A stretch of DNA of 64,000 bases from Annona cherimola (GCA_030490835.1 CM059971.1:26715817-26779816); one strand, 5' to 3'; shown: positions 46,381 to 58,250, counted from the first letter of the stretch. Program-made: numbers and translations. Notes: generated from the sequence alone by a model not told the origin.

Positions 46381-47742
46381 ACAGTTTCTGTCCCAACCAT
46401 ATACAGTCTCTATTTACATACGGGGATTCTCCAGTCCTGTACCTCCAAAAAAAAAAAAAAATGCGACGGTCCTAGTGGGCGTCATTTCCAATGTGCTTAG
46501 GTACCTTCGGGCTTTGGCAATCAGCGATAACAGTGCCACTAACATGTGCATTGAAATTTTAAAAGCGCTCCGGCCAGCGGAGAGCGAAGACTCAGCTTGT
46601 TGCATTTCTCGCTTCCCATACGACAAAGGATCTGCCATTTTTCTTCCTCTTCCAATTCCTTCCTCGCAATATGCCAGAACTAATTCTATCGCCACTTCTT
46701 GATGTCATCAAGCGAAACTTGGCGTCTGCAGCCATGGAAGAGCTTCGGCTGGTGTGGGGTCTAGACAAGGAGCTTTTGAATCTGAAGAGCACTCTGTCTA
46801 CAATTCAAGCAGTGCTGGAAGCTGCAGAGGACATGCAGTCTGAATCCGAGGTTGTCAAGATTTGGCTCGAGAAGCTCCAAGATGTTGCTTATGATGCGGA
46901 TGACTTGGTGGATGACATGGCTGTCGAAGCTCAGCAATCAATAACGGAGAGCGAAACAGGATCTGGCCTAATGAAGATGATGCAGCAGGTATGCAACTTT
47001 CTCCCATCTTGTTTTGGCTGCAGCACTCAAGTTTATTATCGGTGGGGGATGGCACGCAGGATAAAAAGAATAAATGAGCAATTAAATAAGATAGCCAAAG
47101 AAAAGTTAGATTTCCATCTCCAAGGCAGTCCAGCAAGGAAACAATTTCAAACGAGGGAAGGACCACGGCAGCTTGTTGGTTCTGTAAAAGATGAATCAGA
47201 AATCTTTGGTCGCGAAAAAGAAAAAGACCAGATAATAGAATCTTTATTGTCCGACGATTCTAGCAACAGAAGAAAATTTTCTGTTGTTGCGATCATTGGA
47301 ATGGGAGGACAGGGTAAGACTACGCTTGCCCAGCTAGTCTACAATGACCAGAGAGTAATATCGAAATTCGAGCTACGGGCGTGGGTTTGTGTATCAGAGG
47401 ATTTTGATGTCATCAGGCTTACCAAAGAAATTATAGAATCGGCAAGCGGAAGTTGCTGCTATCTGTCAAGCATTGACGCCTTGCAACGTTGCCTTCATGG
47501 GATCTTGAATGGGAAAATTTTTTTATTGGTACTAGATGATGTATGGAACGAAAATTCCAACTACTGGGACCAATTACAAGGGCCATTTGCATCTGGAGAA
47601 AAGGGAAGTAAGATTGTGTTGACAACGCGGAGCCAAGAAGTTTCAAGTGTCATGCAACCAAAATTCACTCTCAATTTGGAAGGTTCATCAAAGGAAGATT
47701 GTTGGGCATTGTTCAGAAGACGAGCATTTGTAGATGATGATG

Positions 47743-47747
47743 AGAAG
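47743..47747. repeat. Left AGAAG target-site duplication of copia element
   Basis: The same five bases follow the right LTR at 52035-52039. They are part of a GAG AAG codon pair in the NBS-LRR gene. Confidence 0.95.
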
Positions 47748-48455
47748 TGTTAGGTGGGTTCCTCCTTCGTAAAGTCAAAATAGGGGCCCCACCTATTTCA
47801 GCTTTATTAAGAAAACGTATTCGTTTTCGGCACGGGAGATATTCGTTTTCGGCGCGGGAGACGTTTTCGGCGTTATTGAGAAAACGCCCACCCGCTCTTT
47901 TGTTTTTCTCTTTTGCTTTCGGCGCAGCTTTCAGCGGGAGAGAAATAAAAGCCGAGAGAGAGAGAGATAACAGATCACAAGTCTTTCTCCTCGCGGCAGA
48001 AAGAAAATCCGTCATCGTCATCAGAGTGTTTTTAGCCTCAGCTATCAGAAGCAGCAGCAGCTCCGACGGACGAAGGAGGATTCTATCCTCACATGCTCAG
48101 GGCTTCTACGGCAGTCATCTCTTCCGGCCATTAAGAGAGAAAATTCTGCCGTCATCTCAGATTGGGTGAGATCCATCCTTTAGTTAATTTCTATGTTGAA
48201 ATCCACCCTTATTGTGATGATGAAATCCTCTAGTTTTGACTAGAGAAGACATTGCTTTGTAATCCCATTATTCTATAGTGGAAGTTTTACCTGGACTGGG
48301 TCCCGTGGTTTTTCTTTATTAAAGAGGGGTTTTCCACGTAAAATTGTGGTGTGTTTTTCTGTGGGTTTGATTATTTATTATTTGTGATATTTATTGTCTG
48401 AGATAAATTATTCCTGTTTAATCTACACAAAAGGGGATAGCCTAAAATCCCAACA
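47748..48455 (+). repeat. 5' LTR of copia element
   Basis: It starts TGTTAGGTGGGTTCC and ends AAAATCCCAACA. Its first third is GC-rich with repeated TTCGTTTTCGGC units. ORFs on both strands inside it also occur in the other LTR and are not genes. Confidence 0.95.
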
Positions 48456-48457
48456 AG

Positions 48458-48470
48458 TGGTATCAGAGCC
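48458..48470 (+). promoter_or_regulatory. Primer-binding site, initiator Met-tRNA type
   Basis: TGGTATCAGAGCC lies two bases after the LTR. It matches the usual complement of the 3' end of plant initiator Met-tRNA. Confidence 0.92.
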
Positions 48471-48505
48471 TGGTCTGTTTTTACGTAATTTCTTGTGTGG
48501 ATTAG

Positions 48506-51307
48506 ATGGAAGAAACTTCATTCACAATGGTCAAACTCACATCATCAAATTACTCAATATGGAAAACAAGGATGGAAGATATTTTGTATTGCAAAGAACT
48601 TTACCTGCCTATTAAAGTGAAAGGAGTGAAGCCAGTGGATAAATCTCAAGATGATTGGGATGTGTTAAATAGAAAAGTTGTTGGGCATATCCGACAATGG
48701 GTTGATCAGAGTGTTTTTCACCATGTTGCTAAGGAAACTGATGCATTCAAATTATGGGAAACATTAGAAAGCCTATATGAACGCAAATCAGCTGTAAATA
48801 AGGCTTTTCTAATTAAAAGGCTTGTTAATATGAAGTATAAAGATGGACAAAAAGTTGCTGAGCATTTGAGTAATTTCCAAGAAGCTTTAAATGATTTATC
48901 CAGCATGAAAATTATATTTGCTGATGAAGTGCAGACATTACTTTTGTTGAGTTCCTTGCCAGACAGTTGGGAAACCTTGGTAATTTCACTAAGTAACTCT
49001 GCTCCTAATGGTGTTGTATCAATGGATGTGGTGAAAGACAGCATGTTTAATGAAGAGGCAAGACGGAGAGAACAAGGTACATCCGTCAATTCTGAAGCAC
49101 TAGTTACAGAAAACAGAGGGAGAAATCAGCACAGATATTCTCGCAATAATGATCATGACAAGTCTAAATGGAATCGTGATCAATCGAGAAGGAGATCAAA
49201 GTCAAGAGGAGTCAAATGCTATCATTGTGGTAAGCCTGGACATGTAATTAGAGAATGCAGAAAATTGAAAAGAGAGGAAGAATATAAAAAGAAAAATGAA
49301 GAAAAGAAAGATGACACAGAAAAAGCAGCAGTTGCATTCGAAGATGATGTTGTCATAGCTTGTGATGTTGATTGCTTTGCCAATAATGTGCCTACATGGA
49401 TAATAGATTCTGCAGCTTCTTCACATGTTACTCCATGTAAAGAGTTCTTCTCATCTTACACTAGCGGAGATTTTGGCTATGTAAGGATGGGAAATGATGG
49501 CAGATGCAAGATTCAAGGTATTGGTGATGTTTGGCTAGAGACAGACATGGGATGCAAACTGGTGTTGAAAAGTGTCAAGCATGTTCCAGAACTTCGATTC
49601 AATTTAATCTCTGCAGGACAGTTAGACAATGATGGATACTGTCATCAATTTGGTAGTAGTAAATGGAAATTGACGAAAGGTTCTCTTATTTTAGCTAAGG
49701 GAAATAAGACTGACACTCTTTACAGATCTCATATGAAGATTGCTAAGGGAGAAGTGAATGCAGTGGAGCACGAATCCTCCTCAGAGCTATGGCACAAGCG
49801 ACTTGGCCACATGAGCGAGAAAGGTTTGAATATTCTTGCTAAAAAGCAATATTTGCCTAAAGGTTTACCTCTGAAATCATGCATTGATTGTTTAGTTGGA
49901 AAACAACATAGAGTTGCATTTCATAAATTCCCTCCACATAGAAAGCATGATATACTTGATCTGGTGCATACTGATGTGTGTTCTATGGGTGATAGAACTC
50001 TTGGTGGTGCTATATACTTTGTTACTTTCATTGATGATCATTCCAGGAAAGTATGGGCTTATGCAATAAAGGCCAAAGATGAGGTTCTAAGTATCTTCAA
50101 GCACTTCCAAACTAGTGTTGAAAGAGAAACAGGAAAGAGATGAAAATGCGTTCGTGCTGACAATGGTGGTGAATACAGAGGACCGTTTGAAAGATACTGC
50201 AGTGAACGTGGTATCAGACTTGAGAAGACAGTTCCCAAGACGCCTCAACAGAACGGTGTGGCAGAGAGAATGAACAGAAGTATTTGCGAAAGAGTCAGGT
50301 GTATGCTCTCTCATGCAAAATTATCAAAGTCCTTCTGGGGTGAGGCAATGAGAACTGCAGTTGATTTGATTAACCTGTCTCCTTCAGCTCCTTTGGACGG
50401 TGAGATTCCAGAAAAGGTATGGAGAGGAAAAGATATTTCTTATGAACACTTACGGGTATTTGGTTGCAGGGCATTTGTTCACATTTCTAAGGATGAAAGA
50501 TCCAAGTTGGACAGTAAAACTAAACAGTGTATCTTCCTCGGCTATGCACATGAAGAATTTGGTTATAGATTATGGGATCTTATTGACAAGAAGATTATTA
50601 GAAGCAGGGATGTAATCTTCTTCGAAGATCAAACAATCGAAGACTTTGAGAAAACTGAAAAGGCAAAGTCTCCAGAAGAAGGCCCAGTTGATTTGAGGTT
50701 GTGTACTCCACCTGTTGCGCATACAGGAAATGGGGGAGATATACCAAATGCTACACCAGAGCAACCAGATGAGCAAGCTGCTCCACATCCGTTAGTTGAA
50801 AATCAATTGAGAAGGTCTATAAGACAACGTCGGCCATCAGAAAAGTATCCTCCTCATGAATATGTGATGCTTACTGATGAAGGTGAACCTCAAAGTTATC
50901 AGGAGGCAGTGTCCCATGAATGCAGTGAAGAATGGATGGACGCCATGCAAGAAGAGATGAATTCCTTGCATGAAAACCATACGTATGAATTAGTAAGATT
51001 ACCTGTAGGCAAAAGAGCACTCAAGAACAAGTGGGTTTTCAGATTAAAAGCAGATGAAAATAGCTCACAGCCAAAATACAAGGCAAGATTGGTTGTGAAG
51101 GGATTTGGTCAAACAAAAGGTATTGATTTTCATGAGATCTTCTCACCCGTGGTGAAGATGAATTTGATTAGAGTTGTTCTAAGCCTGGCAGCTAGCTTGA
51201 ATCCGGAGATTGAGCAGCTTGATGTAAAAACAACATTTCTTCATAGTGATTTGGAGAAGCTAATGATATGCAGAGAGATGGCAAGTTTGCTAGAGCCCTT
51301 CACGTAG
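48506..51307 (+). pseudogene. Copia gag-pol with nonsense codon and RT/RNase H deletion
   Basis: The frame opens at ATG 48506. Gag (UBN2-type) spans about residues 1-230 and ends with the zinc knuckle CYHCGKPGHVIREC (238-251). The protease site is WIIDSAASSH (298-307). GAG-pre-integrase follows (LWHKRLGHMS, CIDCLVGK). Integrase has HTDVCS, DDHSRKVW, then TGA at 50141-50143, and in the same frame RADNGGEY and TPQQNGVAERMNRS. RT starts at about 50,930 (WMDAMQEEMNSLHENHTYEL, KARLVVKGFGQTKG, QLDVKTTFLHSDLE). At about 51,255 it jumps to KLMICREMASLL, the kind of sequence that ends the polyprotein. The YVDD box, connection and RNase H are therefore deleted, roughly 1.4 kb by family comparison. Confidence 0.93.
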
Positions 51308-51310
51308 TCG

Positions 51311-51323
51311 GAAGGGGGAGATT
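51311..51323 (+). promoter_or_regulatory. Polypurine tract of copia element
   Basis: GAAGGGGGAGA plus three bases abuts the 3' LTR start. Confidence 0.88.
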
Positions 51324-52034
51324 TGTTAGGTGGGTTCCTCCTTCGTAAAGTCAAAATAGGGGCCCCACCTATTTCAGCTTTATTAAGAAAACGTATTCGT
51401 TTTCGGCACGGGAGATATTCGTTTTCGGCGCGGGAGACGTTTTCGGCGTTATTGAGAAAACGCCCACCCGCTCTTTTGTTTTTCTCTTTTGCTTTCGGCG
51501 CAGCTTTCGGCGCGAGAGAAATAAAAGGCGAGAGAGAGAGAGATAACAGATCACAAGTCTTTCTCCTCGCGGCAGAAAGAAAATCCGTCGTCGTCATCAG
51601 AGTGTTTTTAGCCTCAGCTATCAGAAGCAGCAGCAGCTCCGACGGACGAAGGAGGATTCTATCCTCACATGCTCAGGGCTTCTACGACAGTCATCTCTTC
51701 CGGCCATTAAGAGAGAAAATTCTGCCGTCATCTCAGATTGGGTGAGATCCATCCTTTAGTTAATTTCTATGTTGAAATCCATCCTTATTGTGATGATGAA
51801 ATCCTCTAGTTTTGACTAGAGAAGACATTGCTTTGTAATCCCATTATTCTATAGTGGAAGTTTTACCTGGACTGGGTCCCGTGGTTTTTCCCCTTTATTA
51901 AAGAGGGGTTTTCCACATAAAATTGTGGTGTGTTTTTCTGTGGGTTTGATTATTTATTATTTGTGATATTTATTGTCTGAGATAAATTATTCCTGTTTAA
52001 TCTACACAAAAGGGGATAGCCTAAAATCCCAACA
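51324..52034 (+). repeat. 3' LTR of copia element
   Basis: 711 bp. It differs from the 5' LTR by seven substitutions and a 3-base insertion (CCC) near 51890. Confidence 0.95.
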
Positions 52035-52039
52035 AGAAG
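52035..52039. repeat. Right AGAAG target-site duplication of copia element
   Basis: It matches 47743-47747. The next codons, CAT GTT AAT, continue the NBS-LRR frame. Confidence 0.95.
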
Positions 52040-54171
52040 CATGTTAATGCAGATTATCCACGCTTGGTAGAAATTGGGAGGAAGCTGGTGGACAGATGCC
52101 AGGGTTTACCGTTAGCAGCAAAAGCTTTGGGTGGGCTATTGTCTTCTACAAAGGATGAGCGAGAGTGGGAAAACGTATTGAAAAGCAAAACGTGGGAGCT
52201 GCATGGAGTAGGTGGGGAGATATTACCAGCTCTTAGATTGAGTTATCAGCATCTGCCTGCACATCTAAAGCGCTGCTTCACATTTTGTTCTGTGTATCCA
52301 AAGGATCATGAATTTGAGCAGCAGGAATTAGTACAGATGTGGATTGCACATGGTTTTGTTGGAGGCAAAGATGAAGAGCAGATTGAAGATACAGGGTCTA
52401 GATATTTCAATGATTTGGTACAGAGGTCCTTCTTTCAATCCTCAATATCTAACAATTGCCATGTGATGCATGATCTGTTCAACGATCTAGCCCGCTCTAT
52501 TGCTGGCAGCGAGTGTTTTAATGGTAGTGATTCTAAGCAGCAGCATGGCTTTCATAGAAAGGCTCGACATTTATCATTGAATTTTCAGCTTATTGGTTCT
52601 GCAAATTTTGAGAAGATTTATGAATTGAGAGACTTGCGAACATTATTATTAACTGGAGGAAACTGGAAGTGGACAAATAAAATGTTTAATTGCTTGAAAT
52701 TCCTTCGAGTGCTGAAATTGCAGGGATGTGATATGCCTGACTGCATTGGAAACTTGAGTCATCTAAGGTATCTTAAATTTGAAAACCATACCATCAAAGA
52801 GTTGCCTGAATCAATTTGCAACATTTACAATTTGCAAACATTGATCCTTAACTGCCTTGAACTTGTCAAGTTACCGAATGGGACGAATAAGTTGAGGAAT
52901 TTGCGACATCTTCAATTGGATTTTTGCTCTCTTCTTGAATCCATGCCACCAGGTATTGGGCGACTAAATCGCCTACAGACATTATCAGTATTCATTGTTG
53001 GTAGAGAGGTGGAAAGAGGTATAGAGGAGTTGAAGAATCTCACAGATCTTCGCGGGTCGCTTGAGGTTAGAAATTTGGAGCGAGTGGAAAATGTAGAGGC
53101 AGCTCACCAGGCCAATTTAAAGAGCAAGCCGTTCATTAATGAGTTGAAATTGAGGTGGAGCGACCGTTGGGCAGTTTGTTCAATAGATGAAAGGCTCGAA
53201 GAGGAGGTGGCAGAAGGGCTCCAGCCTCATCCAAACGTCAAAAAGCTATACTTCGAAGGCTACATGGGCACTCGTTTTCCAAGTTGGATGATGAAAAGTG
53301 GGATGGATATGCTTCTTCCCCACCTTACGCATGTTTCCTTAAATGGATGTAGAAGATGCAACATCCTTCCTCCTCTTGGGCAGTTACCTTTCCTTGTTCA
53401 TCTCTCTATTCAAGAAATGGATAAAGTCAAGCATATTGCGGAAGGTCAGTTCTTTCGCCTCTAATGTTTAAACATTTATGATTGCCCGCAGCTCACCTCC
53501 CTTCCGTGTTTCCCATCCTTAGAAAAATTACATCTTGAAAGATTGAATAATTTGGAGGATTGGTGTGGTGTTGGTGAAGATGAGTTCAGAAACCTCTGTG
53601 TACTAGAACTCATAGAATGCCCAAAATTGACAAAATGGCCCACCAACCTTTCCGCCCTTTCAAAGCTAAATGTTTCAGGGTGTTTGGGATTCGATTCATT
53701 TCCACACATTCCATCACTCAGTAGCTTAACATTCGGGGAAAGCAATGATAAATTATTGAAATCTGTCGCTTCCCTTACATCCCTTTCGTCCCTTATTTTA
53801 ACTTCCACAAAGTTAACAACAGTGCCTGGAGGGATCCTAAAAGAGCTAACCCAGTTGAAAGGACTATCCACTGTGGGTTGTTACAAGTTGGAAGAATTTC
53901 TAGATATGGATGAGGTCTCGGCTTTGGTTCGTGCGACAATCTCAAATCACTTCCAAGGGGCCTGCACACTTTTGCCTCCCTCCGACACTTGGTTATTGGT
54001 GGATGTCCTCTACTCCAAGCCTTGCCAGACGAAGGTCTTCCCATCGGACTGCAGATGCTCAGTATTTTTAATTGTCCTAAGTTAGAGGAAAGGTGCCACA
54101 AAGACACGGGTGAGGATTGGCACAAGATATCACATATCCCTCTCCGATCAATGGGCGGGTTGACTTACTAA

Positions 54172-54939
54172 GCACTCTAACCTTGATTGATTATATCTGA
54201 TGATGGCTTTGGCTGGCAGGTTAATATTCTTCACATCTGATGACAACTTTTACTTTTTTTCCCTTCTACTCTCCTCGGATCCTTGGCATGAACTTTGTGC
54301 AAATAGTAAATGACGTTATGATAGTGGCTCTCTTTACACCCTTTTTCTAAACAAGGCAATTATATGATTTCTTTTCTTAAAAACAAAAAGTCTTTTACGT
54401 GGTTTTGTATATGTGGCTTCTCAATTTGTTGTTTCTCTAATATTTCTATAGAAGTAAAAATGCAATCTTTTTTGTTTATAATATTGCATAGAAAAAGCTA
54501 GGCATTTTTTACCTAAACTTTATGTTATAAATTTTGTAAAAAATGGGGAAAAACTTTTTGAATTTTTTTTTTGAAAAGTAAGAGAGTGAATTTTCAAAAA
54601 TAGGAATGTTATAGTCATTATGAATGGTTAAAAATGATTAAAATACCATTATGTTTTAAAATAAAAATACATATACACATTTTCAAAAATAATAAATTTT
54701 GATTTATAAATTAAATGCACATCGGTAAATGATTTCATAAAAAATCAAGAAAATAACAAAACGTCTTGTGAATTGAGACTTTTTTAAAAATTCATTTTTG
54801 TGATGGGTAATAAATCATCCGAACCACTTATTGGTTATGTTCTTTTATGTTAAAAACACTATGAAAAATTATATTTATTTGATATATATATAATTAGATA
54901 TAATAATCATTCAAAAAAATGACTTAAACTATTAAATGC
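54172..54939. other. 3' flank of the NBS-LRR gene
   Basis: AT-rich noncoding DNA. I see no distinct terminator or poly(A) signal that I would rely on. Confidence 0.5.
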
Positions 54940-55430
54940 ATAAGCACTCCTCTTATAATATTAGTAATTTATTTTTCAAATAAAATCCATCCTAATGAAT
55001 TTAATTCTTAAATATGAAATAAATTAACAATTCATTATAAGATTTAAAATTTATAAATAATTAAATTTATATTATGTTATTAAATTTTAAATGAAATAAA
55101 TTAACAATTTAGATATTAGAAAATATATTATGTATAACATGCTCTTTAAGGAATGTTAATAAAAATTTGTTCCCCTTACTTCTAGAAGAAACTATATATA
55201 ATTGTCTTACTTATTAGTTTTCATCCTTTCACTGGTCTTCCTTGGCGTCTTCTTTAACCATCAATTCTGAACCCTCATTGCTGAGCTCCTTAAAATTGCG
55301 CGCGATTAATTAATCCCAAAAAATGCCGGTTTATGCTGTGAGTTCGATAAGATTATAGATTCATATGAGAAAGGGTAGAAGTTCTATCTCAACTCAATGA
55401 ATGAGAGGGCAAGCACTACATCTTGCATAT
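54940..55430 (+). repeat. Dispersed repeat, copy B (partner at 8100-8600)
   Basis: It shares a collinear series of blocks with copy A, including AAATTAACAATTTAGATATTA, CATATGAGAAAG and AGAAGTTCTATCTC (each within 20 bases or slightly differing). Orientation is the same as copy A. Confidence 0.6.
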
Positions 55431-56195
55431 TTAGTGCTATTTACTGTTGTGTCAATTTCATACTTATATTTTGATTCATTTATGGATGAAAATAAGTTGT
55501 TTGGACGAGTTTGAATCATATATTGATTGTTTGAGTTTAATTATGTGCAAACACTCACTACTTGATGCTATTTGTGCAAAGCAGGAAAATTTCAAGGAAA
55601 ATCGGTACATGCTAAGCTAAATTGGGAAGTCTCAATGGAAGCGGAACTTAAATACAAATTCAAAGCTAAAGTTTGAAGCAAAACAGTACAAAAAATAATT
55701 TAAAACGTGTCAGAGAAGTTACGACACGATTTGGAGAGTGCTAGGGCAAAACTGTTAAAAATTTCAGCGTAAAGCACGTACCTCAGAGACTCAAACGGTC
55801 TGAACCTTGTGAACACTCAAATTGCACACTTAATGCACCTTGGACTAAGTTTGTGCAAGTTTTTAGGAGAACACTATATAAATACTTATTGTAAACATTG
55901 TAGAACATCTTAAAATGTCCCATGAGCTTGAGTTTAAGGTTTAGAAGTGAAAACAGAAAAAAGTAGAGGCAATAAGCGAAGTGGCATGTTGACTGGAGCA
56001 TTCAAGACACCGTTGAAGCTTTCAATGAATAAGCTTTCATTTTATTCTTTTCTTTTGACTATATTATCTTGTATATGATGAATTTGAGATATGAGTTTAT
56101 TTTGTATTTGGATTTAGAATATAGCATTTGTACAATGTAGTGAATATTATTGTTTTGATCTGTTTATAAAGGATAATATTTATGAAAAATAACTA
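55431..56195 (+). other. Possible LTR-like DNA with TATA box, no gene
   Basis: TATATAAATA at about 55876 followed by GTAAACATTG and pyrimidine-rich sequence resembles a retrotransposon promoter and leader. LTR boundaries were not found. It separates the two NBS-LRR copies. Confidence 0.25.
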
Positions 56196-57190
56196 AGTGA
56201 GCTATTAGTTAATATTGCCAGAGAAAAGGCAGATCTCTATTTTCAACCCCGATCTGCAAGAAAACAGTTTGAAATAAAGCAAGGACAACGGCAGCTGGTT
56301 GGCTCAGTAAAAGACGAATCAGAAATCTTTGGTCGCAGAAAAGATAAAGACCAGATAATAGAATATTTATTGTTCGACGGTTCAATCAATAGAAGAAAAT
56401 TTTCCGTTGTTGCAATCATTGGAATGGGAGGACAGGGTAACACTGCGCTTGCCCAGCTAGTCTGTAAGGACGAGAGAGTAAAATTAAATTTCGAGCTACG
56501 GGTGCGGGTTTGTGTATCAGATGATTTTGATGGCATTAGGCTTACCAAAGAAATTATAGAATCAGCAAGCGGAAGTTCCTGGGATGTGTCAGGCATTGAC
56601 GCCTTGCAACGTCGCCTTCACGAGATTTTGAAAGGGATAAGATTTTTACTGGTACTAGATGATGTGTGGAACGAAAATTCCAGCTATTGGGACCAATTAC
56701 AAGGGCGATTTGCATCTGGACAAAGGGGCAGTAAGATCAACGCGAAGCCGAGCAGTTTCGGGTGTCATGCAACCAAAATGCATTCACAATTTGGAAGGTT
56801 TATCAGAGGAAGATTGTTGGACATTGTTTAGAAGCCGAGCATTTGTAGATGATAATGAGAAGGAAGTAAATGCATATTATCCGCAGTTGGTAGAAATTGA
56901 GAGGCAACTGGTGGATAAACGTTCGGGTTTACCATTGGCAGCAAAAGCTTTGGGCGGGCTATTGTCTTCCACAAAGGATGAACTAGAGTGTGAAAACGCA
57001 TTGAAAAGCAAAACACGGGAGCTACATGGAACAGGTGGAGAGAAATTACCAGCTCTTAGATTGATTTATCAGCATCTGCCTGCGCGTACTTCACATTTTG
57101 TTTCCTGTATCCAAAGGATCAAAGTTTCGAGAAGCAGGAATTAGTGCAAACGTGGATTGCACATGGTTTTGTTCAAGGCAAATACGGTTT
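56196..57190 (+). pseudogene. Truncated NBS-LRR fragment, paralogue of upstream gene
   Basis: Homology to the upstream gene starts at its residue 139 or so (REKADLYFQPRSARKQFE against KEKLDFHLQGSPARKQFQ) and ends just after the QTWIAHGF-like motif, so the CC start, most of the C-terminal NB-ARC and all LRRs are missing. The P-loop reads GMGGQGNTALAQ, losing the phosphate-binding lysine. LLVLDDVW is intact. About eight bases are missing near 56739 in the RNBS-B segment, shifting the frame, and another shift occurs near 57085 (LPARTSHFVSC). DNA identity to the upstream copy is high by eye. The copy cannot bind nucleotide normally and is a dead tandem duplicate. Confidence 0.92.
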
Positions 57191-58011
57191 AGATATTAAG
57201 GAATGATCTTATTAGCTCGGGCTTAGATATTGATAAGAATTTCTCCTGCTTCTACTGGACGTGTTCTGTTGGATTATGTAAATTTGTGCATGGAGGCTAC
57301 TTGTGGTGATGATCGGCTAATGGTCGACGGAATTATGAGCTAAGAATTCAGATCTGAAATGGTGAGGTCAGCAGAGATGATCATCGATGAATATTGATGG
57401 TGGGCCGTATCAAATTGTAGACGCTAATTTGAATTGCTACTGCTGATCTGGTATGAGATCATACAAATTGGACAACTGGATGGTGTACCACGTGGCCGGC
57501 TATGAAAAAATTTGCTGGACGGTGTAGCGGTCTTGGAATAAATGGACGGCCCGTATTAGGCGATGGAAGATGGTTGATCATCTAGATTAATGCTAGATCT
57601 TGGTGCCAAAAATTGCGCGAGCAGCTGCTATATTAATATGTGGCAAGGATCTGCTTGCTTGCTAGGATGGGCGATTAAAGATGGGTGGATTAGATGGCTT
57701 GATATCTGCTGGACACTCTTGCCATAGAATTGGCTTTTGCTCAAGCCAATTAGGCACGTGCATAGATTTGCTCCTGCCAAACGTTCTTTGCTGATGCTTT
57801 GATCGACGTGATTAAAAAAAAACTAATGGAAATTTGTGAAGTGCTTTGGAAGGTTGAGATTTGATCTGGCTGCTCACGCTATCTGCTTTGATGCTGCTGC
57901 TGTTCATTATTGATGGGCCAGGTTCAATGGATTGGTTGGGTGGTTGTGATAACTAAGGGGCCACAAAGATTGTGGCTTGTGGCCGCTGTATGCCTGCAAT
58001 TTTTATTATTA
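57191..58011. other. Noncoding DNA, nothing recognised
   Basis: Base composition is less AT-rich than most spacers and ORFs are short. It may be transposon-derived but carries no signature I can name. Confidence 0.45.
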
Positions 58012-58250
58012 TTATTTTTTTGATAATAACGGGTCTACTCTATACCTACCCCCTTTCAATTTGAAAGGGAGTAGGGATAGAAAGATCCAAGCAATTCATT
58101 GCCAAAAAATTGTCTGTACATATTTTCCCAAAAACAGCTCGGGGAGGGGTACCCCACCAAGACATATGGTTCAAGGTAGACACCGAGACCAATTCTGCGA
58201 GGGAGTGCGCAATGACATTTCCCTGCCCATCTGATTCTAATAGCCTAATA
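58012..58250 (-). mobile_element. 5'-truncated L1 LINE, RNase H end and tail
   Basis: A poly(T) run at its left edge is followed on the minus strand by coding sequence (SWWGTPPRAVFGKICTDNFL, AMNCLDLSIPTPF) that closely parallels the end of the L1 at 39.4 kb (SWWGNPPQDIVEKLSVDKFL). Only about the last 75 codons remain. This is the usual outcome of incomplete reverse transcription of a LINE. Confidence 0.8.

Larger units (their letters stand above)
47748..52034 (+). mobile_element. Copia LTR retrotransposon inserted in the NBS-LRR gene
   Basis: This 4287-bp element has LTRs of 708 and 711 bp, a methionine-tRNA-type primer site, gag-pol and a purine tract. It is flanked by AGAAG duplications and lies in the same orientation as the gene. 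Its LTRs differ by seven substitutions and a 3-bp indel, about 1 percent. RT is cut short and RNase H is missing through an internal deletion, so the element could not have copied itself with the visible proteins. Confidence 0.96.
46671..54171 (+). pseudogene. CC-NBS-LRR disease-resistance gene (RPP13-like), split by copia
   Basis: Coding parts are 46671-47747 and 52040-54171, about 1070 codons without introns, and the frame resumes exactly after the insertion. N-terminal CC region 1-130 (Rx-N type; DVAYDADDLVDD at 71-82). NB-ARC: P-loop GMGGQGKTTLAQ (210-221), FELRAWVCVSEDFD (RNBS-A), LLVLDDVW (285-292), GSKIVLTTRS (312-321), then after the insertion GLPLAAKALGGLL, CFTFCSVYPKDHEF and VMHDLFNDLA (MHD). 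The LRR region starts near 52,600 (LRVLKLQGC, LSHLRYLKFENH, LRNLRHLQLDFC) and runs to GGCPLLQALPDEGLP. Independent lesions are TAA at 53462-53464 inside the LRRs and a frameshift near 53920-53935; the end is read in the shifted frame to TAA near 54171. Such proteins sense pathogen effectors in the cytoplasm. This copy is inactive. Confidence 0.93.

Noticed and set aside
47747..48169. 140-residue ORF, with a near-identical one at 51323-51745
   Set aside because: Both lie inside the copia LTRs and are by-products of the LTR sequence.
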